Shown: positions 6,324 to 12,902 of the stretch, one piece after another | Layout: each line of letters starts with the position of its first letter | Position numbering within the stretch: the stretch's first letter is position 1 | NCBI GenBank assembly: GCA_030425785.1 | Contig: JAUHYJ010000036.1 | Location: 1 to 12,902 of the forward strand | Length of the DNA: 12,902 bases | Source of the DNA: Acidimicrobiia bacterium | GTDB taxonomy: Bacteria > Actinomycetota > Acidimicrobiia > Acidimicrobiales > Ilumatobacteraceae | Direction of reading: 5' to 3' | Notes under the pieces: generated by a model | Told to the model about the DNA's origin: nothing | The model's database searches: none | The model's input: only the letters and a program-made list of their open reading frames with translations | Translations under genes and position numbers: made by a program

Positions 6324-6842
6324 TCAGGTCGCAGCGTCTCCGCCAAGGGCGGTGCGGGCGGCTCGGGTGGATTCGTTCCCGAAGGTGCACAGGATCACGT
6401 GCTCCGGGCGTTCGTGGGTGGCCTGCCAGGCTCGGATCTCGCGGACGGCGATCCGGGCGGCGTCATCGGGCGGGTAGCCGTAGACGCCGGTGCTGATCGC
6501 CGGGAACGCGACGGACTCGGCGCCGAGTCGTTCGGCGGCGGCGAGGCTGCGTCGGTAGCAGCTCGCCAGGAGGTCGGCCTCGCCGTGCCCGCCGCCCCGC
6601 CACACCGGACCGACGGTGTGGATCACCCAGCGGGCCGGCAGTCGATGACCGCCCGTCACCTTGGCGTCGCCGGTGTCGCAGCCGCCGAGCGTTCGGCACT
6701 CGGCGAGCAGCTCGGGTCCGGCCGCCCGGTGGATCGCCCCGTCGACGCCACCACCGCCGAGCAGCGACTCGTTGGCGGCGTTGACGATCGCGTCGACCTC
6801 GAGCGAGGTGATGTCGGCCTCGACGACCTCGATCGGGTTCAT
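6324..6842 (-). CDS. Macro-domain protein (probable ADP-ribose hydrolase)
   Basis: A 172-residue single macro domain, the usual size of stand-alone MacroD/YmdB-type proteins, which bind ADP-ribose and often hydrolyse O-acetyl-ADP-ribose or mono-ADP-ribose from proteins. Marks in order: VEADIT with Asp10 for the adenine; [26 protein letters not shown] split as NAAN (21-24) and [10 protein letters not shown] (29-38), the catalytic loop; [11 protein letters not shown] (55-65); HTVGPVW (75-81); and [10 protein letters not shown] (115-124), the phosphate loop. The frame is open further upstream, but ATG 6842 begins the domain exactly. It overlaps the enoyl-CoA hydratase stop as ATGA, with a purine-rich GGAGGG about ten bases before it. 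It is therefore coupled to the upstream gene as last member of the minus-strand run, and its end faces the palindrome. Confidence 0.93.
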   Translation of the reverse strand: MNPIEVVEADITSLEVDAIVNAANESLLGGGGVDGAIHRAAGPELLAECRTLGGCDTGDAKVTGGHRLPARWVIHTVGPVWRGGGHGEADLLASCYRRSLAAAERLGAESVAFPAISTGVYGYPPDDAARIAVREIRAWQATHERPEHVILCTFGNESTRAARTALGGDAAT

Positions 6843-7603
6843 CGCTGCTGCGCCCTCCCCCTCGCCTGAATCGCCGCACGGTCGGCGGCGAGTTCGTCGG
6901 GGTCGAACTCGGACGCGGCCCACGCGCGGGAGAACCGCCGCTCGGCATCGATCGCCGGCTCGTCAGCGGGTGCGGCCGCCGCTCGGTACGCCGCCTTGAT
7001 GCCGGCGAGGCCGCGCACCGGGACGGACGCCATGTCGGCGGCGAGGGCGCGGGCTCGTTCGAGCAGCTGCTCGTGCGGCACGACCTCGTTGACGAGACCC
7101 CAGGCGAGGGCCGTGGCCGCGTCGACGTAGTTCCCGGTGAAGCTCATCTGCCTCGCGCGCCGGATGCCGATCGCCTGTGGCAGCAGCACCGTGAGCCCCC
7201 ACCCCGGCATCACACCGACCCGAGCGTGGGTGTCGGCGAACCTGGCGCGGTCGCTGGCGACCAGGACATCGCATCCGAGCGCGAGCTCGAAGCCACCGGT
7301 CACGGCGACGCCGTTGATCGCACCGATGAGCGGCTTGGTCAGCGAGCCGAAGGGCATCGGCGAGGCGTCCGGGTCGGCCGAGAGCCCCGACGTGCCCAGT
7401 TCCTTCAGGTCGAGCCCCGCGCAGAACGCCGGATCGGCACCGGTGAGGATGATGACCCGGACGGCGTCGTCGGCGTCGAGCTCGCGCAGCCGCGCCGGGA
7501 TCGCACGACGGAGCTCCGCGTTGAGCGCGTTGCGGGCGTCGGGCCGGTTCATCGTCACGACGGCGACACCGCCGACGACGTCGGTGAGCAAGAGGTCGGT
7601 CAT
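6839..7603 (-). CDS. Enoyl-CoA hydratase/isomerase family protein
   Basis: A 254-residue crotonase-superfamily enzyme acting on an acyl-CoA in the cytosol. The CoA and oxyanion-hole segments are [11 protein letters not shown] (59-69) and [18 protein letters not shown] (95-112). Glu106 aligns with the first catalytic glutamate of classical enoyl-CoA hydratase. The second glutamate, usually in an F-G-x-PE-I segment, is replaced here: the segment reads [16 protein letters not shown] with His126 at that position. It may therefore not be a straightforward hydratase; many actinobacterial proteins share this ADTHARVG wording and remain uncharacterised. The ATG at 7603 starts directly at the domain; only a weak GATGG precedes it. 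The gene lies 47 bases after the short-chain dehydrogenase gene and overlaps the macro-domain gene by four bases. Confidence 0.92.
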   Translation of the reverse strand: MTDLLLTDVVGGVAVVTMNRPDARNALNAELRRAIPARLRELDADDAVRVIILTGADPAFCAGLDLKELGTSGLSADPDASPMPFGSLTKPLIGAINGVAVTGGFELALGCDVLVASDRARFADTHARVGVMPGWGLTVLLPQAIGIRRARQMSFTGNYVDAATALAWGLVNEVVPHEQLLERARALAADMASVPVRGLAGIKAAYRAAAAPADEPAIDAERRFSRAWAASEFDPDELAADRAAIQARGRAQQR

Positions 7604-7650
7604 GTCGCCATCGTCGCGGCTGGCGATGGTCGCGTCCGACCCGAGCCGGG

Positions 7651-8424
7651 TCAACCGCGCTGGACGAGCCCGGACACCTTGCGCCGCAACCATCGCGGCG
7701 TCACGCTCGTCGCCGCCGCCATCAGCTGGTACTGCAGCCCAGGGACGACGATCGCGCGGTTCGCCACGACCCCCTCGAGGCCCGCACGCGCGACCTCGAC
7801 CGGCGTCGTCCAGGCCATCCCGGGAAAGCGGTCGGCGTACTGCTCGGTGTTGCTGACGCGCTGGAACTCGGTCCGGGTGAGGCCCGGGCACAGGGCGGTG
7901 ACGTGCACGTCCGAGGGCCCCGCCTCTTCGTGCAGGCTCTCGGTGAGGCTGGTCACGTAGGCCTTGGTCGCTGCGTACACCGCCAGCCGTGGCGCCGGCT
8001 GGAAGCTCGCGACGCTCGACACGTTGAGCAGCCAGCCGCGCCCGCGAGGCACCATCGCCGCGAGCGCCGCATGGCTCAGCCGGGTCAGGGCACCGACGTT
8101 GAGGTCGATCTCGGTCGCCAGGCGATCGGGGTCGAGCTCGGCGAACTCGCCGGTCGTGCCGAAGCCGGCGTTGTTCACGACCAGGTCGATCGGGTCGTCG
8201 GCGTCGCCGATGCGGGCAGCGACCCGGTCGAGGTCGCCCGGGTCCGTCAGGTCGGCCGGCAGCGGCTCGATCAGATCGTGATGGCGTGCAAGGTCGGCGA
8301 GGCGGTCCTCACGTCGTGCGACGACGAGCGTGCGGACACCGGCGTCGGCCAGCATCTCGGCCATCGTCTCACCGATGCCCGACGAGGCGCCCGTGACGAG
8401 CGCGGTGGCGAACGGAAGGTCCAT
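7651..8424 (-). CDS. Short-chain dehydrogenase/reductase (classical SDR)
   Basis: A 257-residue NAD(P)-dependent oxidoreductase with a Rossmann fold. The cofactor-binding loop is TGASSGIG (11-18). VVARRED (34-40), with arginines after the second strand, hints at NADP preference. NNAG is at 84-87, Asn109 is in DLNVG, Ser137 is in NVSS, and the catalytic YxxxK is Tyr150/Lys154 (YAATK). CPGLTRTEF follows, and the C-terminal part with GLQYQLMAAAT and basic WLRRKVSGL resembles SDRs annotated as DltE-like or fatty-acyl/keto reductases. The substrate cannot be stated. It has no signal peptide. It is placed 33 bases after the lipoprotein gene and 47 bases before the enoyl-CoA hydratase gene, so co-transcription is likely and an acyl-CoA-related role is suggested only by that neighbour. 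Confidence 0.93.
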   Translation of the reverse strand: MDLPFATALVTGASSGIGETMAEMLADAGVRTLVVARREDRLADLARHHDLIEPLPADLTDPGDLDRVAARIGDADDPIDLVVNNAGFGTTGEFAELDPDRLATEIDLNVGALTRLSHAALAAMVPRGRGWLLNVSSVASFQPAPRLAVYAATKAYVTSLTESLHEEAGPSDVHVTALCPGLTRTEFQRVSNTEQYADRFPGMAWTTPVEVARAGLEGVVANRAIVVPGLQYQLMAAATSVTPRWLRRKVSGLVQRG

Positions 8425-8457
8425 GCCGGCGACGCTAGCGAGACGCCGGCGTCGCCG

Positions 8458-9708
8458 TCACTCGCCCCCGAGCGCCTCGGGGTCGACGCCGCAGGTCGCC
8501 ATGCCGGCGACGAAGGCGTCGAAGGCGGCCTCCTGGGTCGCCTCGTCGGCGGTGTCGAGGTCGAGGAGTTCGCCACCCTCGACGGCAGCGTCGAGGCCGA
8601 TCGCGTCGATGATCTCCGTGGCGAGGCACTCGGCGTCGGACTCCGGCATGCCGGTCAGGACCGCGATCTCACCGGCGATCGCCGTCACGGCGAGCCCGGC
8701 GTCGGCGCTCGCACCTTCGTCGGCGCTCGCACCCTCGTCGGCGCTCGCATCCTCGTCGGTGTCGGCACCGGCATCGGCCGGTGCGAACGGGACGGTCAAC
8801 GCCTCGAGCGCGCCCGGCGCTCCGGTCAGGATGAGGTGGGTCCGCGTGCCGGGGCCACCCTCGACGGTGAACGGACCACCGACCGGCTCGGTGCACTCCT
8901 GGTCCTGATTGTCGAACAGCAGCACGTCGACCGAGTCACCGCCGTAGGTCCAGGCGGGCACCTGGTTGCCACCGACGAGGATGTTCGGCTGGTCGCCCTC
9001 GATGCAGCCGAGCGTGCCGTCGAAACCGAGCCGCATCCCGAAGTCGTTGTCGGTGACGTCGATCGATGTCACCTCGAAGAGCCCGGTATCGGCGACGGGC
9101 GCTCGCATGGCATTCCCCGACGTCGACGTCCCGTCGTGGTTCTCCCACAGGTCGAACGCCGCCGGCGCGCCGTCGGCATCATGGAGGACGACCGTATGGT
9201 GTGGCCCGTCCGACTCGAACGGGCTGAGGTTGGCGATGATGTGCGGACACGTCGCGACACACTCGGGGTCACCCCCCGGCGTCGTGATCACGAGCGTGCC
9301 GTCGGCCGGCGGCGTCACGAACTCGGTGACCGCCATCGGAGCCACGCCGACCTCGAGCCCGAACGCCTGCACGAAGCCCTGCGTCCGGCCGTACACGTCG
9401 ACCGGCTCGTCGAGCAGGTTGACCACCCGGTACTCGTACGGACCCGGCTCGTAGGTCGTCTCGTCCACGGTCTCGTCCGCCGGCTCGTCGGTGGCCGCCT
9501 CCGTCTCGACGGCCGACTCGGTGGTCGTCGCCACCTCGCCGTCGTCGGCCGGTTCGGCTGCCGGCGTCTCGGTCGTCGCCGCCGTCTCGGCGGGCGGGTC
9601 GGCCGCGACGTCGCTCGAGTCGTCGTCGCCACCACAGGCGCTCACGACGAGGGCCAGACCGATCACCGTCGCGCCGGCGCGACGGCGCGAAGCATTCATC
9701 CGTTGCAT
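8458..9708 (-). CDS. Secreted lipoprotein with low-complexity linkers, function unknown
   Basis: A 416-residue exported lipoprotein. A basic start (MQRMNASRRR), a hydrophobic helix and the lipobox LVVSAC put the lipidated cysteine at 25. A disordered Ala/Glu/Thr/Pro-rich spacer follows to about residue 88. Next comes a globular part beginning YEYRVVNLLDEPVDVYG, which recalls beta-sandwich DUF4397-like proteins. It contains several cysteines (in PECVATCPH, LGCIEGD and QECTEPV) that could form disulfides. An acidic repeat linker follows (ADEGAS units), then a C-terminal helical unit with AECLATEIIDAIGLD and ATCGVD. This end unit, with its two cysteines, resembles the tails of other Acidimicrobiia lipoproteins from memory. 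Two ATGs are possible (9708 and 9699); 9708 has GGAAG close upstream. A role in envelope binding or sensing is possible but nothing shows it. Confidence 0.8.
   Translation of the reverse strand: MQRMNASRRRAGATVIGLALVVSACGGDDDSSDVAADPPAETAATTETPAAEPADDGEVATTTESAVETEAATDEPADETVDETTYEPGPYEYRVVNLLDEPVDVYGRTQGFVQAFGLEVGVAPMAVTEFVTPPADGTLVITTPGGDPECVATCPHIIANLSPFESDGPHHTVVLHDADGAPAAFDLWENHDGTSTSGNAMRAPVADTGLFEVTSIDVTDNDFGMRLGFDGTLGCIEGDQPNILVGGNQVPAWTYGGDSVDVLLFDNQDQECTEPVGGPFTVEGGPGTRTHLILTGAPGALEALTVPFAPADAGADTDEDASADEGASADEGASADAGLAVTAIAGEIAVLTGMPESDAECLATEIIDAIGLDAAVEGGELLDLDTADEATQEAAFDAFVAGMATCGVDPEALGGE
8701..8754 (-). repeat. Three tandem 18-bp units within the lipoprotein gene
   Basis: The plus-strand unit GTCGGCGCTCGCACCTTC is repeated at 8719 and 8737 with one or two changes, and a partial fourth unit starts at 8755. 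Read on the coding strand it gives Ala-Asp/Ser-Glu-Gly-Ala-Ser-type repeats in the acidic linker. The unit length is a multiple of three, so copy-number changes would keep the frame. Confidence 0.75.
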
Positions 9709-9750
9709 GGTGCTTCCATCGACATCCGGCGGGCCCGACTGAAGCCCGAT

Positions 9751-9790
9751 CGGTCGACCCGACCGGCTCAGCGCCCCGGGTGACCCCGGG
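9751..9790 (-). terminator. Paired GC hairpins downstream of atpC
   Basis: Two stems lie just beyond the atpC stop: CCCGGG (9775-9780) with CCCGGG (9785-9790) around TGAC, and CGGTCG (9751-9756) with CGACCG (9760-9765) around ACC. They close the ATP synthase operon before the lipoprotein gene. There is no T-run, as is common in high-GC actinobacteria. Confidence 0.45.
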
Positions 9791-9796
9791 AGGCGG

Positions 9797-10198
9797 TCAG
9801 ACGCCGACGCCGGCCGCGTTCAGACGTGCGTGCGCACGACCGAGCGCGCTGATCGCCTCGGCATCGTGCTCGTGGCGCAGCACGCCCTCGGCGCGTTCCT
9901 TCGCTGCCCGGGCACGCTCGATGTCGATCTGACTGCCGAGCTCCGCGGCGTCGGAGAGGATCGAGACCTTGTTGCTGCTCACCTCGACGAAGCCGCCGTG
10001 CACGGCGATGTCTTCGCTGGTGCCGTCGGCGAGGAACACCCGCGTGTGGCACTCGGTGAGTGCACCGAGGAACGCGGCGTGTCCCGGCTGGAACGCGATC
10101 TCGCCACCGCCGAGGGTGCGCGTGATCACCATCGTCGCCTCGCCGGAGTAGAGCACCTGCTCCGGCGACACGACCTCGACCTTCATCGGATCAGCCAT
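9797..10198 (-). CDS. atpC: ATP synthase epsilon subunit
   Basis: The 133-residue epsilon subunit of the F1 part of F-type ATP synthase, part of the central stalk with gamma and an inhibitor of ATP hydrolysis. The N-terminal beta-sandwich shows VEVVSPEQVLYSGEA, EIAFQPGHAAFLGAL (the conserved PGH-x-x-x-L-x-x-L pattern) and HGGFVEVSSNKVSIL. The C-terminal two-helix part begins IDIERARAAKERAEG and is of normal length, so the inhibitory domain is present. GGGAG six bases before ATG 10198 supports the start. It follows atpD by 30 bases and is the last gene of the operon, followed by paired hairpins. Confidence 0.96.
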   Translation of the reverse strand: MADPMKVEVVSPEQVLYSGEATMVITRTLGGGEIAFQPGHAAFLGALTECHTRVFLADGTSEDIAVHGGFVEVSSNKVSILSDAAELGSQIDIERARAAKERAEGVLRHEHDAEAISALGRAHARLNAAGVGV

Positions 10199-10228
10199 GA
10201 CGATCTCCCGTCAGCTCGAACGCCCGGA

Positions 10229-11716
<1,488 letters not shown>

Positions 11717-12830
11717 TCAGTCCCGCATGCTCGGGGGCAATTGGAACCCCTGCGCCTCGGCGGCCTCGGCGGTGGTGAACCAGACCTCGGCGACGGTGCG
11801 CTCGTAGAACGGGGAATGGGGCGGGTGGTACAGCATCGAGTCGGCGTTGCCCTTGATGGGGAACCCGTCGGGCATGCTGTCGTCGGGCAGCGCGGCGCGG
11901 CTCTGCGGGCCGAACGGCGCCTCGGGGCGCTCGGCTGTGATGGTCGTCGAACCGGCGTTGGCCGTCTCGTCGGGGCCGGTCGCGATCGACGCGACGCCCT
12001 GGACATCACCGGTGGGCGTGACCGGCGGGGCCGGTGTGCCCTGTGGCGACCCGCCGAAGGCGGCGTCGAGGTCGAGCTCGACGTAGCGGACGGCCTGCTC
12101 GCTCCCCGACCCGAGCGCCTCGGCACCACCGACGATCTCCATGATCTCGGTGGTGATCGACGCCTGGCGGGCCCGGTTCATCGTGATGCTGAGCGACTTG
12201 ATCAGCTCCTCGGCGTTGTCGGTCGCGGCCTTCATCGCCCGCTGGCGGAAGGCGTGCTCGGACGCCGCCGCGTTGAGGAGTGCGGCGTAGATGCGCGCCT
12301 CGACGTAGCGCGGCAGGAGGGTGTCGAGGATGGTCGACGGGTCGGGCTCGAACTCGTAGTCGGAGCCGGTGCCGTCGGTCGACCCCGCCTTGCCGTCACC
12401 ACCGGCGACCGTGTCGGTCGACAGCGGTACCAGCGGACGCAGGACGACTTCCTGCGAGCCGGGCGAGATGAAGCGGGTGTAGACCAGCTCGACCTTGTCG
12501 ACGTGACCGCTCGCGTACAACTCGACGACGTGCTGGCCGATCGCCTTGGCGTCGTCGTACGACGGTGCGTCGCTGAACCCCTGGAACGCCTTGCCGAGTC
12601 GGTACTCGCGGAAGCGGAAGTACGACTCGGCCTTCTTGCCGACCGGGATGATCTCGTAGCCCTTGCCGTCGACGACGTCGGCCTTGATCTCACCCTCGGC
12701 GGCACGCTGGACGCCGGCGTTGTAGCCGCCGCACAGGCCACGATCGGCCGTGATGACGACGTAGCAGGTGTTCTTGACCTCGGGGCGCCCGGTGAGCAGC
12801 GGCGAATCGGAGCTCGCGTAGACGCTCTCG
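11717..12830 (-). CDS. atpG: ATP synthase gamma subunit with 131-residue C-terminal extension (N-terminal part missing)
   Basis: The F1 rotor subunit, read from about SPLLTGRPEV, where true gamma sequence begins, to its stop at 11717. Conserved gamma segments are YVVITADRGLCGGYN, YEFEPDPSTILDTLLPRY, IYAALLNAAASEHAFRQRAM, KAATDNAEELI and the terminal helix NRARQASITTEIMEIVGGAEAL, where gamma proteins normally end. Here 131 more residues follow in frame (11720-12112). A Pro/Thr/Gly-rich linker leads to a last 50 residues with FPIKGNADSMLYHPPHSP, YERTVAEVWF and AEAAEAQGF, which resembles the small 'sunset' domain found on various actinobacterial proteins. The first helix of gamma is absent; upstream the frame reads as an ArgR DNA-binding domain, so the 5' limit given is approximate. 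Gene order with atpD and atpC is normal. Confidence 0.85.
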
Positions 12831-12902
12831 CCCCCGTCGCTGCGCACCTTGATCGCGCCCAGGTCGTCGAGGTCGCGGCTCACGGTGGCCTGGGTCGCTG
12901 CG
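12815..12902 (-). pseudogene. ArgR N-terminal DNA-binding domain fragment joined to atpG
   Basis: From the window edge inward, the minus strand encodes AATQATVSRDLDDLGAIKVR, then GGESVYA. This is the recognition helix and wing of arginine repressor ArgR/AhrC; TQATVSRDL with the Ser-Arg pair is the family signature. No ArgR oligomerisation domain follows. Instead the frame passes within about 10-25 codons into F1 gamma near SPLLTGRPEV. A real protein of this form would lack the gamma N-terminal helix and could not work in the rotor, so a chimeric join is likely. The exact join lies somewhere in 12815-12845. Confidence 0.65.

Noticed and set aside
5095..6390. Minus-strand open frame of over 400 codons opposite glpX
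   Set aside because: glpX motifs are complete on the plus strand; the antisense frame has no recognisable domain.
7903..9783. Plus-strand open frame of over 600 codons opposite the SDR and lipoprotein genes
   Set aside because: It lies exactly antisense to genes with clear motifs (TGASSGIG, YAATK, lipobox). Its Arg/Gly/Val composition is a GC-rich shadow.

Overview
The window is high-GC DNA from an actinobacterium. The style of the proteins (KANL3/Tex30-type hydrolase, the lipoprotein type, the F1-ATPase subunits) suggests class Acidimicrobiia, close to Ilumatobacter. That placement is an inference from memory of related proteins; there is no rRNA gene to confirm it. Coding is dense and no gene-free stretch exceeds 300 bases. 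No tRNA, rRNA, CRISPR array, insertion sequence or prophage gene was seen.

Layout: (1) 1-149 encodes a piece of a molybdenum-hydroxylase [2Fe-2S] subunit (CoxS-like), joined in frame to the last six membrane helices of an MFS transporter (150-791). (2) A minus-strand operon, 2879 down to 810, encodes an acidic protein with an internal duplication, a protein with a C-terminal J domain, and a KANL3/Tex30-like alpha/beta hydrolase. (3) A plus-strand island, 2988-3419, holds two unannotated-looking small genes. The first (42 aa) has a perfect AGGAGG ribosome site; the second (52 aa) is very arginine-rich and ends inside a strong hairpin. (4) A large PLP enzyme resembling the sulfurase domain of molybdenum cofactor sulfurase (5019 to 3517, minus) diverges from glpX, class II fructose-1,6-bisphosphatase (5176-6174, plus). 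(5) A 109-bp imperfect palindrome (6171-6279) follows glpX. (6) A minus-strand run, 9708 down to 6324, encodes a lipoprotein, a short-chain dehydrogenase, an enoyl-CoA hydratase family protein and a macro-domain protein. (7) The F1 part of ATP synthase follows on the minus strand in the usual order gamma, beta, epsilon (atpG, atpD, atpC), with paired GC hairpins after atpC.

Three things stand out. The gamma subunit carries a 131-residue C-terminal extension ending in a small domain resembling the 'sunset' type, which is not part of any standard F1 gamma. Both window ends look chimeric: CoxS runs into MFS on the left, and an ArgR DNA-binding domain runs into F1 gamma on the right. These are best read as assembly or amplification chimeras until shown otherwise. 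The small-gene island at 2988-3419 is the best candidate for something undescribed.

The genes are mostly housekeeping: energy conversion (ATP synthase), gluconeogenesis (glpX), lipid-type or acyl-CoA metabolism (SDR, enoyl-CoA hydratase), ADP-ribose metabolism (macro domain) and possible cofactor sulfuration (the PLP enzyme).
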